NCBI GenBank assembly: GCA_002416505.1
Contig: DIAM01000004.1
Coordinates: forward strand, 1-64,000
Reading direction: 5' to 3'
Origin: Gammaproteobacteria bacterium UBA5078
GTDB lineage: Bacteria > Pseudomonadota > Gammaproteobacteria > Pseudomonadales > Pseudohongiellaceae
DNA: 64,000 bases
Shown: in pieces, positions 1-8,543 of the stretch
Numbering within the stretch: position 1 is the first letter of the stretch
Layout: every line of letters begins with the position of its first letter
Translations under genes and position numbers: made by a program
Notes under the pieces: generated by a model
The model's database searches: none
Told to the model about the DNA's origin: nothing
The model's input: only the letters and a program-made list of their open reading frames with translations

Positions 1-669
1 CAGCCCTAAGGCTGTTTGGATTATTCCGCCTCGACAACGCAAACTCCATTCCCTATCGAAGCCACCACACTAAGCGGGGCTTTTTGCATTTGGTGGATAC
101 TAGATTCACTCGTGCATTCATGCGCTCGGGCTACGCCTAGCCTACGGCTATGTTAATTCGCTCCCGGCTAGTTAATCTGCCTCTTGGCACCATTTCTTAT
201 TGGGTCTATTTCCCCTCTAGGCTGGTTTGTCGCGCTGATCTGGATGCCGAGGATTTCATATTGCTTGTGGTCTATCACAGTCGAGCTGCGATTGTAGCGT
301 CTATTGAATTAAACGCGAATCCGCTTACCGACTCAGAAATTTCATACATTGTGGAGTTACTTATTATGGGCTCGACAGACATGAGTTGTGTCGATCTCCG
401 CCCCACGCCATTACAAGCATTTACATCTATAAGATGCACGAAGCCGGTCAAGTAGATGGAAAGCTGGAATTAGAATTAGTGAAAACTCAGGCGGTTAACT
501 GGTCCTGAATCTCGAAGAGATTTCGCACACTTCTGAGCACACTTTGATTTCGAATTTGAACTACCTGACGCTCGCCCAATAACGCAACCGCCGCACCTGA
601 AAGACGCGCATTGCGCCAATGTCATCAGCTTGATATTGTGAGACACCATACTCCTATAAACTCGTTGAT
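1..669. other. Gene-poor left end, possibly decayed coding sequence
   Basis: No recognisable gene is present. A frame at 150-455 could encode 101 residues, and a different frame stays open to a stop at 506-508 with coding-like content near its end (VDGKLELELVKTQ). Neither resembles a family I know, so this may be a frameshifted remnant. CCACCA at 62-67 and TGGTGG at 91-96 form an inverted repeat around a GCGGGGCTTTTT tract, and TAGCC/GGCTA at 138-150 can form a small hairpin. Neither hairpin is assigned a function. Confidence 0.4.
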
Positions 670-3537
670 ATGCTGGCAAATCACAGCTATACACAGGCAA
701 ACCAATCCTCACGCCGAGTGCTGACTGCTCTGCTTCTACTTATACTCACGCTTGGATTTCTCCCATCGCATGAGTTCTCAAGTATTGTCGATTACCTCCC
801 GGTGCATTCTATTCTAGAGGCAATCGCTATTGTCGTGGCGGCCTCCGTCTTCACTGTGGGTTGGCATACCTACCTAGGCAGGGCCGACTACCGCACAGTG
901 TCAGTGGCTTGTCTTTTTCTAGGTGTTGCTGTGCTGGATTTCAGTCACTTGCTTTCCTACCAAGGGATGCCTGACTTTGTAACCCCCAGCGGCCCGGATA
1001 AGACCATTAACTTTTGGCTTGCTGCTCGCTGTCTGGCTGCGCTGGCCTTGATAGCTGCGTTAGTGATACCAGTGACTAGCGCGCCTGCTAAGTATCGTTA
1101 CTTACTGCTTACTGCAGTGGCCATAGTCGTGGCGGGTTTACATGTGTTGTTCCTGTATTTTCCGCATTTGACGCCCAACAACTATGATGAGGACACAGGG
1201 CTAACTGGTTTCAAAATCGGTGTCGAGTATGTCCTGATTCTTATTTATGGCGTAGTGGGTTACCTGTTGTGGCAGCGAGGTATCAGAACCAAACGTACTC
1301 ATACTATCTACCTAGGTGTAGCCGCCGCCATCATGGCATTAAGTGAGATATTGTTTACACTTTTCATCGACTTATTCGATATCTATAACGTCACAGGCCA
1401 TCTGTACAAGGTGCTTGCGTATGCCTATCTGTATCAGGCCTTAGTGGTCTCTGGAATCAAGTCGCCATATAAGGCTTTAAAAGAGTCGAATTCGCGCATG
1501 CTGGCAACAATGGACGCGATCCCAGATCTTATGTTTGAAATAACCTCTGATGGCACAATAGTCGACTATCACTCCAGTGTTAATGAAACAATTTTACTGG
1601 CACCACCCAGCATTTTCATTGGTCGCAAGATTCAAGAGTTCATGTCAGCTCAGGCTTATGAGGTTTGCCAGGATGCGATTGCCGATATCGACCAACACGG
1701 CAGGACATCGGGCCGCATTTACTGGATTGAGCGTAAAGATGCGAGGCATTACTTTGAGATTTCCGGAGTCAGCCTCGTGAATGCTTACAGCGATACTCAC
1801 TACCTGATGTTGGCAAGGGATATTACAGAGCGGCGCAACGCGGAAGACGAACTGCGCATTGCCGCCACTGCGTTCTTATCCCAGGAAGGCATCTTAATTA
1901 CCGATGCCGATTTGCGCATCCTGCGGGTTAATGCTGCGTTTGAGAAAAGCACCGGCTATACGCAGGCTGAAATTGAAGGCCAGAGTCCCACGATCTTAAA
2001 TTCAGGTGAGCACGACGCCGAGTTCTACAGACAAATGTGGGATGCCATTAAGGCCACTGGCTACTGGCACGGCGAGATCTACAATCGTCGCAAGAGCGGT
2101 GAGGTTTACCCCCAGTCCCTCACCATAACGGCCGTCCGTAATCTTGCTGGCGTGATTACTCATTATGTGGGTGACTACATCGATAGAAGCGCCATTAAAA
2201 AAGCTGAGGAAGAGATCAATAAACTGTCGAATTTCGACCCGCTTACTGGCCTAGCAAACAGGAGGCGCTTACTGTCCTTGCTGGAACAACATGTAGCGCG
2301 CAGTGTTGAGCTCAAACATTTCGGTGCACTGCTGATGATAGACCTAGATAAGTTCAGTGTTATTAACGACACACTGGGGCATCAGGCAGGTGATGAATTG
2401 CTAATAGAGATCGCGGAGCGACTACAGTGGTTGGCGTCACCACAGGATACCGTGGCGCGTTATGGCGGTGACGAGTTTGTTGTAGTGCTTGCTGTGCTGG
2501 GGAAAAATGCCGCTCAAGCTGCAAAAAAAGTGCAAGAAGCGGCGCAAACAATACTGACCGAGTTGGAAGGTAGCTATCAGCTAAAGGCATCTCAGTATTA
2601 CTCCAGTTGCAGTATTGGGGTTACCCTGTTTGGCGATGGCTCTGCAGATACCGCGGAGCTGATCAAGCAGATTGATATCGCCTTGCTCCAGGCTAAGAAC
2701 GATGATGGTAACGCCATCCGCTTTTTCGACCCGGCCTGGCAAACCGCAGTCAGTGAACGGGCATTGCTGCTAGTCGAATTGCGTGAGGCCATCCAGCAGC
2801 ACCAGTTTGAACTGTATTATCAACCACAATGGGACGTGAGCGGCGTAGTGGTTGGCGCCGAAGCGCTGGTTCGTTGGAATCACCCAGTTCGTGGCGTGAT
2901 TGCGCCACTGGAGTTCATTCCGTTTGCAGAGCAAAACGGCCTGATACTAGCGCTGAACCAAGAGGTGCTCGAGCTAGGTCTAGCCAAAGTCAAAGCATGG
3001 CAGCAGCTTCCTCAATGCCAAAACCTCAAGCTCAGCATCAACCTCGTGGCAAAACAGTTCTATGCGGATAACTTTACCGAAACACTAATATCTCGCTTGC
3101 AGGAGCTTGCGATTGACCCGCGCTTATTGATGTTTGAGTTTACAGAGTCAACCCTGATGGATAATCTGGAACTCGCTAAACTGAACATGCAGAAGCTCAA
3201 CGAAATAGGTGTGCAGTTCGCCATCGATGATTTCGGTACCGGTTATTCGTCACTGACCTACCTATCGCAACTGCCTTTGAATTTATTGAAAATCGATCAA
3301 TCCTTTGTGAGCAATATTCACCTCGAGGGCAAGGATGCCGCCATTGTGCGTACTATCATTAACATGGCTCTTACGCTAGGTATGGAAGTGATTGCGGAGG
3401 GCGTCGAAACCGAAAGGCAGCGCGATTTTTTGTCTAACAACGGCTGCACCTTGTATCAAGGCTATTTGCTTGGTCGCCCAGTGCCTGCCTCGCAGTTTGA
3501 AGCGGAACGAGCTGTCAGCAGCAAGGGTTTGGAATAA
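670..3537 (+). CDS. MASE3-PAS-PAS-GGDEF-EAL cyclic-di-GMP turnover protein
   Basis: The 955-residue protein probably makes and/or degrades cyclic di-GMP at the inner membrane. Residues 1-275 hold about seven hydrophobic segments resembling the MASE3 sensor domain. Two PAS domains follow (about 280-385 and 400-515), then GGDEF (about 525-690) and EAL (about 700-945). The GGDEF signature is intact near residue 599. The place of the RxxD inhibitory site five residues upstream reads SPQD, so product inhibition may be lost. The EAL domain keeps EALVRW (near 731), DDFGTGYSSL, the KID lysine and AEGVE, so phosphodiesterase activity is plausible. The ligands of the sensor and PAS domains are unknown. 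The start lacks a clear ribosome-binding site and could be internal. Confidence 0.9.
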   Translation: MLANHSYTQANQSSRRVLTALLLLILTLGFLPSHEFSSIVDYLPVHSILEAIAIVVAASVFTVGWHTYLGRADYRTVSVACLFLGVAVLDFSHLLSYQGMPDFVTPSGPDKTINFWLAARCLAALALIAALVIPVTSAPAKYRYLLLTAVAIVVAGLHVLFLYFPHLTPNNYDEDTGLTGFKIGVEYVLILIYGVVGYLLWQRGIRTKRTHTIYLGVAAAIMALSEILFTLFIDLFDIYNVTGHLYKVLAYAYLYQALVVSGIKSPYKALKESNSRMLATMDAIPDLMFEITSDGTIVDYHSSVNETILLAPPSIFIGRKIQEFMSAQAYEVCQDAIADIDQHGRTSGRIYWIERKDARHYFEISGVSLVNAYSDTHYLMLARDITERRNAEDELRIAATAFLSQEGILITDADLRILRVNAAFEKSTGYTQAEIEGQSPTILNSGEHDAEFYRQMWDAIKATGYWHGEIYNRRKSGEVYPQSLTITAVRNLAGVITHYVGDYIDRSAIKKAEEEINKLSNFDPLTGLANRRRLLSLLEQHVARSVELKHFGALLMIDLDKFSVINDTLGHQAGDELLIEIAERLQWLASPQDTVARYGGDEFVVVLAVLGKNAAQAAKKVQEAAQTILTELEGSYQLKASQYYSSCSIGVTLFGDGSADTAELIKQIDIALLQAKNDDGNAIRFFDPAWQTAVSERALLLVELREAIQQHQFELYYQPQWDVSGVVVGAEALVRWNHPVRGVIAPLEFIPFAEQNGLILALNQEVLELGLAKVKAWQQLPQCQNLKLSINLVAKQFYADNFTETLISRLQELAIDPRLLMFEFTESTLMDNLELAKLNMQKLNEIGVQFAIDDFGTGYSSLTYLSQLPLNLLKIDQSFVSNIHLEGKDAAIVRTIINMALTLGMEVIAEGVETERQRDFLSNNGCTLYQGYLLGRPVPASQFEAERAVSSKGLE

Positions 3538-3899
3538 CTGCCGCGCAGCGGCATTTACCCTCTTTTATCTGTTCCTCTGCCTTAACAAGGGAATTTATCT
3601 GATGGGCAAAAACCCAGGAAAAGCTACAAGCGAACATGCTCTGTGGGCCTCATTAATGCGCACCGCTGGTTTGGAGCGACAATTCAGGCGCACACTAGAG
3701 GATATAATATATTGATGTTATATGGCATATGGCGACACTGGCTATTGAATCTCCTCGTGTGGAGGATTCGGCCGATTGCGAAGCTATCTGCAACAAACGC
3801 CGCAACAACTCACAAACACTACCGAAACTCCTTCCCTTAAACCTATGAGTACCCTAGGATCAATCCTGATTTAGAAGCTTTAAGAAAAGGACGTTTTTA
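3538..3899. other. Intergenic region without convincing gene
   Basis: This 362-base gap separates two c-di-GMP genes. A 37-codon frame begins at 3602 behind AAGGG but resembles nothing known. TATAAT at 3703-3708 matches a sigma-70 -10 box, but no good -35 element sits at the right distance. AAGGA a few bases before 3900 is the ribosome-binding site of the next gene. Confidence 0.35.
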
Positions 3900-5180
3900 A
3901 TGTTTGTGAATTTTCTTCGTCCAAGCAATTTATCCAAGAAGATGATGCGCGTAATCTTCACCATCTATTTGGCCGTTACGTGTGTGATTACAAGCCTTCA
4001 GTTCGCTACCGAATACCTGAAAACCCAAGATTCGATTGTCAGTGAGCTCAAGCAGCTGGAAGAGACCGTCCTCGGTCCTATATCTACTAGCTTATGGCAG
4101 TACGACCAGAATCAGATAGAGGTGCTCGTCGATGGGCTTATTAAAATGCCCATTATCGCGGGTGTCGACGTTCTCGATCAGCATGGTGAGAATATAATCT
4201 CTAGAAGGTCTTACCCTACCGGCTCTTCCCCCCTGTCAGTCTTCAATACCAAGTCAGACCTAAATTGGGAGCTAAATGGTGAGGAGATATTTCTAGGGTC
4301 TGTAACCCTGTATTCATCTTCAGAAGTAGTCCTAGATCGAGTCTTGTTCGGATTCGCCTTGATTGCGATTACAGCAATTATAAAGCTGACAATTCTTTTC
4401 TGGCTCTTCATCTGGGCTTTCAGCCGATACTTGGCGAGCCCTCTTAAGGAACTGATGACTCAAGTTGATGAGGTACAAGCCAACCAGAATATTAGCAAGC
4501 GGATTAATCTTACGAACATTGAGAATAATGAACTGCGTCAACTTCAAGAACATATGAACGACATGCTTTCCTCCATGGAGAGAGATCGAAATCGCCTGCT
4601 GGAAGATGAACAAAGCAAACGTGATGATCTAGAGCATGCAGTTGCGCAGCGTACAAAAGAGCTACAGGTTTTGAATGGAAAACTGAAAGATCTAGCCGCA
4701 AGAGATTCCTTAACTGGAGTTTTGAATAGAGGAAGCTTCTTCGAAACCGCTCAACACCTGCTCATACTTTCTCAGCGCCAAAAGTCTACAGCATCTTTTG
4801 TCCTAATGGATTTAGACCATTTCAAAATAGTCAACGACACCTATGGTCACTTCGTCGGTGACAAAATCCTCATTCATTTCACAAAGACGATTCGCAATTT
4901 CTTAAGAAAATCTGACCTCTTTGGAAGAGTTGGAGGAGAAGAGTTTGCGATATTTTTACCAGATACAGGCAGTGATATTGCATTCAAGCTTGCCGAGAAA
5001 ATTAGGAAAGTGATTAGCGATTCAACTCCGGAGATTGATGGCATCGCCGTCACCTACACAGTCAGCCTCGGTATCGAATCGTCCGATACAACTGACGCTT
5101 CGATCATAGAGTTATTCAAACGCGCCGATGTGAAACTTTATGGTGCTAAAGACAAGGGTCGCGATCATGTCGAAAGATAA
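3900..5180 (+). CDS. Membrane-bound diguanylate cyclase with periplasmic sensor
   Basis: The 426-residue protein should make cyclic di-GMP from two GTP. A first membrane segment (about 17-38) and a second (about 145-175) bracket a periplasmic domain of roughly 100 residues. A HAMP-like linker (about 175-230) and a coiled coil (about 225-265) lead to a GGDEF domain with GGEEF near residue 344. RKSD lies exactly five residues before GGEEF, so an inhibitory RxxD I-site is present, unlike in the upstream GGDEF-EAL protein. The gene overlaps by 14 bases the next gene, for a periplasmic solute-binding protein, suggesting translational coupling and possibly a shared sensory task. The start is supported by AAGGA upstream. 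Confidence 0.9.
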   Translation: MFVNFLRPSNLSKKMMRVIFTIYLAVTCVITSLQFATEYLKTQDSIVSELKQLEETVLGPISTSLWQYDQNQIEVLVDGLIKMPIIAGVDVLDQHGENIISRRSYPTGSSPLSVFNTKSDLNWELNGEEIFLGSVTLYSSSEVVLDRVLFGFALIAITAIIKLTILFWLFIWAFSRYLASPLKELMTQVDEVQANQNISKRINLTNIENNELRQLQEHMNDMLSSMERDRNRLLEDEQSKRDDLEHAVAQRTKELQVLNGKLKDLAARDSLTGVLNRGSFFETAQHLLILSQRQKSTASFVLMDLDHFKIVNDTYGHFVGDKILIHFTKTIRNFLRKSDLFGRVGGEEFAIFLPDTGSDIAFKLAEKIRKVISDSTPEIDGIAVTYTVSLGIESSDTTDASIIELFKRADVKLYGAKDKGRDHVER

Positions 5181-5982
5181 AAAACTGTATCGCCTATTTT
5201 TTCTCACCGCCCTTTTGACAGGCGCTAGTCTAACGAATACAAGCCAGGCCGAGACATTGAGAGTTTGCTACGACCAATGGGCGCCTATGACAATGTTTCC
5301 GACCGCTGAGTCCTCCGAACGGGGCGTCGTCATAGACATGCTGGAGCAGATATACACAGCAAAAGGCTACACCTTGGAATACTATGAGGTTCCTCTGGCT
5401 AGAGGCTTAGAGATGGTCGCCGATGGCCACTGCGATATGCTGCCAGAATACCTACTTTCAGAGAACACCGAGCAAGACTTTGTATTCGCGTCGCAAGAGA
5501 CATTCGCCTACAGCACAGCGTTTGTCGTCCGGCGAGGCGATCCCTGGCGCTATAATGGCATTGAGTCTATAAACGGCAAACGCATGGCGACCGGCCCGGG
5601 CTGGGATTACAGCTCAATGAGTAGCGCTTATCAGAAATATATCGATGACCCGAAAAACTCTAGCCAAGTTGAGGTGATCGCCGGGCTCGACGATGTGATC
5701 GATCGAATCTTCCACATGATTAGCGAAGGTAGAGTCGACTTATATGCGGATAACGAACTCGTCCTGCAGCACGTATTGAACAAATTGGAGCTCCATGAAG
5801 AGCTTGAGATCGTGCGGCCCGGCTTAGAGAACAAGCTTCTGGAGCTGCCAATTTTCTCAAAAAATATAGCAGCAGAGAGAAGACAAGAACTTATCAAAAT
5901 TTGGAATGAGGGACGCCTATCTCTCAAAGGCGAGAAAGAAAGCATGCTGCTTAGAAAATATAAGGTTACATTTGAACAATAG
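5167..5982 (+). CDS. Periplasmic solute-binding protein, family 3 type
   Basis: The 271-residue product resembles amino-acid-type periplasmic binding proteins (SBP_bac_3). It has a signal peptide ending around SQA-ET, then RVCYDQWAPM, VIDMLEQIY and a second lobe. The chosen ATG lies inside the end of the diguanylate cyclase gene, a 14-base overlap. An in-frame ATG at 5140 would spoil the signal peptide. No permease or ATPase gene is adjacent, so it is more likely to present a ligand to a sensor, perhaps the neighbouring cyclase, than to serve an ABC importer. That role is inference from gene order. Confidence 0.8.
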   Translation: MSKDKKLYRLFFLTALLTGASLTNTSQAETLRVCYDQWAPMTMFPTAESSERGVVIDMLEQIYTAKGYTLEYYEVPLARGLEMVADGHCDMLPEYLLSENTEQDFVFASQETFAYSTAFVVRRGDPWRYNGIESINGKRMATGPGWDYSSMSSAYQKYIDDPKNSSQVEVIAGLDDVIDRIFHMISEGRVDLYADNELVLQHVLNKLELHEELEIVRPGLENKLLELPIFSKNIAAERRQELIKIWNEGRLSLKGEKESMLLRKYKVTFEQ

Positions 5983-6025
5983 TGTTACCTTGATTCAATA
6001 CCCCTAATGAATTCTCGGAGCAAGA

Positions 6026-6217
6026 ATGAATAATAAAATTATTGGAATAGTGCTAGTCGTTGTAGGGGCTGCCTTAGCTATTTGGGGTTTCAATGTTTAC
6101 GACTCAGCTGGCTCGCAGATTACTCGGGCAGTGAGTGGAGATACTCCTATCGAAGCGTGGGTTGGAATGGTTGGCGGTGTTATAGCTCTGCTGATTGGCA
6201 TCACCAAGCTGAGATAG
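6026..6217 (+). CDS. DUF3185 family small membrane protein
   Basis: The 63-residue protein has two hydrophobic helices (about 4-23 and 43-60) around a short polar loop, with the IIGIVLVVVGAALAIWGF start and glycine pattern of DUF3185 proteins. Its role is unknown; such proteins are often found near stress and envelope genes. GGAG six bases before the ATG supports the start. The 258 bases that follow, up to the FrnE-type gene, contain no convincing gene. Confidence 0.75.
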   Translation: MNNKIIGIVLVVVGAALAIWGFNVYDSAGSQITRAVSGDTPIEAWVGMVGGVIALLIGITKLR

Positions 6218-6475
6218 GTTTATACCGCCAAGACCATGACGCTCAATTACTGCGAAAAAACTGCTGGCCGGAGTTGTTATTGGTGCCTGTCGAGGTCAAT
6301 TACAACTTCAAGTCGAATGACTCCTCGCCTGTCTTGAGAATCGTGAGCGTGCCAATAAGATCTGTGCCCGGCTAGGGACTACGCGTCCAGTTTCCAATCG
6401 CACTAGATGCGCCGATATTAGAGAGTAAAGTAACGAGCGAGCCCCTCTTGGCCAAGCGCGCGGCTGGCGTATTGA

Positions 6476-7120
6476 CTACAGCCCAGCCAACTCTTGCAGC
6501 ACTTCCCTATAGGAGGCTTGCGGGTGCGCGCCAGTCATCGCGCTAGTGCGGTTAAAGATCACGGTTGGCACTCCCGAGATGCCTTGTCTCTGCCACAGCA
6601 GCTCTTGATTCTCTACTCGGCGGCGACGCTCGCTGTCATTCAATGCCAATGTGGCAGCGCCGGCATCTAGCCCTACGCTGCGCGCCTCCGCCAGCAATAC
6701 GGCGCGATCCGACACGTCCTTATGCTCCGTAAAGAAGGCCGCAAACAAACGCTGTTTTAGCCGATGCTGCAGGCCTTGCTCATGCGCAAGGTCTAGCAAC
6801 ACGTGCGCATCGCGGGTGTTAACAATTTTCATTCCATCGAAGTAATCGAACTCGAACCCATACTCCGCCCCGAGGGCGCTGATATTCGCTCGCGCCTTGT
6901 CGCTATCCTCGCGCTGGGCGCCGTATTTACGCAGCACATGGGCGCGCAACTCCTCGCCCTCCTCTGGCATATCGGGGTTCAGCTCGAAGGGCTGCCACTC
7001 GATCTCGACTCTATCTTGCAGGCCTAGCTCGTTGATGGCGGCCTCTAGGTGCTTATAGCCAACGATGCACCAGGGGCACACCACGTCGGATACGATATCC
7101 AGCTTAATCTTGTCGCTCAT
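6476..7120 (-). CDS. FrnE-type DsbA family oxidoreductase
   Basis: The 214-residue protein has a thioredoxin fold with a CPWC active site at residues 15-18 and the cis-proline motif SGVPTVIF near the C-terminus, as in FrnE/2-hydroxychromene-2-carboxylate isomerase-like DsbA proteins. There is no signal peptide, so it should act in the cytoplasm as a disulfide oxidoreductase or isomerase. The substrate cannot be told. It is the last of a minus-strand run with a membrane protein and a glutathione S-transferase upstream. Confidence 0.88.
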   Translation of the reverse strand: MSDKIKLDIVSDVVCPWCIVGYKHLEAAINELGLQDRVEIEWQPFELNPDMPEEGEELRAHVLRKYGAQREDSDKARANISALGAEYGFEFDYFDGMKIVNTRDAHVLLDLAHEQGLQHRLKQRLFAAFFTEHKDVSDRAVLLAEARSVGLDAGAATLALNDSERRRRVENQELLWQRQGISGVPTVIFNRTSAMTGAHPQASYREVLQELAGL

Positions 7121-7186
7121 GGCGGGTTCCTCGTGAAGCCTTGCAATCGAGGGGCAGACAACTCGATTGAGTGGAAGAAAAGAAAA

Positions 7187-7211
7187 TCAAACTACTCTGA
7201 CCCCTTTGATC
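7187..7211. repeat. Short dispersed repeat, copy 1
   Basis: This 25-base segment contains ACTCTGACCCCTTTGAT (7195-7210, allowing the preceding base) and matches 24416-24440 at all but one position. It sits at the 3' end of the 7210-7785 membrane-protein gene and touches its stop codon. From memory, similar motifs occur beside REP-associated tyrosine transposase (RAYT) genes in Gammaproteobacteria, but no transposase is present here, so the link is an inference. Confidence 0.6.
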
Positions 7212-7785
7212 AGAAGGCGGTCATGCCGGACACCGGGATGAAGCTCGCAACCAGTATCAGATAGGCCAAGTTGAACCATAGCAGCCAGTAGTGCACGACT
7301 CGGTTATTAGTGAATAGCAGCCAGATAACCGACGCACTAACCAGCAGGCTGCCCGCCGAGCGGGCCATCCACGTCTCCGCGAAATCCGGCAGTAAGGGGT
7401 CCGATGCCCGCGACATCAGCAAGAAGATGATCACCATGCCGAAGAACCAATTCTTGGTCTGGAAGTAATGCTCCTCCAGATCCATTTTCTGGTAGTAGCG
7501 CAGATCCGGTGTTAGCACAAAGGTCAGCAGCACCATCATTACCGGCGCGGCTAGGAACAGGACCATCGGCGCTACCTTGGTAAAATCGTAGGCCTGATAT
7601 TCCCAGAACCCTAAGTAGTGGTAGGTGATAATGATGAGGAGCCAGAACGACCAGCCCGCGAGCAACCAAGGATGCTTGACGCGGCTGCGCGCTCGGATGA
7701 TCTTGCCCCAACCCATCAACAGCTCTGCCATGGCGAATGCGACCACGACCGAGACAAACATCATTATGAATTCAAATTTCGACAC
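7210..7785 (-). CDS. Hypothetical multi-pass membrane protein
   Basis: The 191-residue protein has about five or six hydrophobic segments and short charged loops. I do not recognise a named family. It resembles the 179-residue protein at 33658-34197: both begin with a short polar stretch and an F-I-x-V-S-x-x-x-x-x-A-x-x-x-L-L pattern, then a R/H-rich loop and a W-rich second segment. The two are probably paralogues. The gene ends inside the short repeat at 7187-7211. Confidence 0.7.
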   Translation of the reverse strand: MSKFEFIMMFVSVVVAFAMAELLMGWGKIIRARSRVKHPWLLAGWSFWLLIIITYHYLGFWEYQAYDFTKVAPMVLFLAAPVMMVLLTFVLTPDLRYYQKMDLEEHYFQTKNWFFGMVIIFLLMSRASDPLLPDFAETWMARSAGSLLVSASVIWLLFTNNRVVHYWLLWFNLAYLILVASFIPVSGMTAF

Positions 7786-7835
7786 AAGCCTACTCCATGT
7801 CCTGTTCAGTGAGGCAAGCAGCCATACTTAGTAAT

Positions 7836-8453
7836 CTATTCGACGGCACGCGTTACTGCGCGCAGATAGGCCGGCCTGCCTTGAGTGCGCGCCAGATATG
7901 CTGACAGGGTGGGCCAGGCTTCTAGTTGCCCCAGGCGCTGCGCTAGCGAGACCACATAGGCCACGCCAAAGTCGGCGGCGGTAAACTCAGCGCCGAGAAT
8001 ATAAGCCGAGTCCCCCAGTTGCTTCGCGATGTATTCGAAATGCAGCTGAATCTCTTTCTGGCTATAACCCTCGAAAATCGGCTGCGCTTGGTCGCTGCGC
8101 ATGAGCAGCATCTTGACGAGCAGGGGCAAGAAGACGGAGCCCTCCGGATAATGCAGCCACTGCGTAAATCTCGCCCAATCTTGCAGGTCTGTGCGTGCTG
8201 GCGCCAGACGGTTCTCCGTATCGAACTTCTCCAATAGATAGGTTGTTATGGCACTGGATTCTGCGAGAACTAAGCCGTCATCGTCAATGACGGGAGACTT
8301 GCCTAGGGGATGAATTTGCTGCAAGGACTGCGGGGCGCGCATGGTTTTAGGGTCGCGGGTGTAAACCTCTAGCTCATACTCTGCACCCAGCTCTTCTAGC
8401 TGCCATACGGTAAATATAGAACGCCCAATACGCAGGTGATGTAGTTTTATCAT
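7836..8453 (-). CDS. Glutathione S-transferase family protein
   Basis: The 205-residue protein has an N-terminal thioredoxin-like domain (about 1-80) with the GRS..VWQLEELG motif carrying a candidate catalytic serine near residue 12. HPLGKSPVI and ESSAI are the glutathione-binding loop and residues. An all-helical C-terminal domain ends with the usual TAADF.VAYV pattern. It should conjugate glutathione to electrophiles or reduce peroxides in the cytoplasm; the substrate is unknown. It heads a minus-strand group and is divergent from the MATE exporter gene. Confidence 0.88.
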   Translation of the reverse strand: MIKLHHLRIGRSIFTVWQLEELGAEYELEVYTRDPKTMRAPQSLQQIHPLGKSPVIDDDGLVLAESSAITTYLLEKFDTENRLAPARTDLQDWARFTQWLHYPEGSVFLPLLVKMLLMRSDQAQPIFEGYSQKEIQLHFEYIAKQLGDSAYILGAEFTAADFGVAYVVSLAQRLGQLEAWPTLSAYLARTQGRPAYLRAVTRAVE

Positions 8454-8543
8454 CGGTCCCTCTCTCCAATTTAGTTCGCGTTCGCATCTTAGCAGTGCAT
8501 CGGCTACAGTTCACTGTTTTCCACGTCCCCACTGCCCTTGCAT

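Noticed and set aside
3643..3840. 65-codon frame in the 3.5-3.9 kb gap
   Set aside because: No start signal or family likeness; the gap is better called non-coding.
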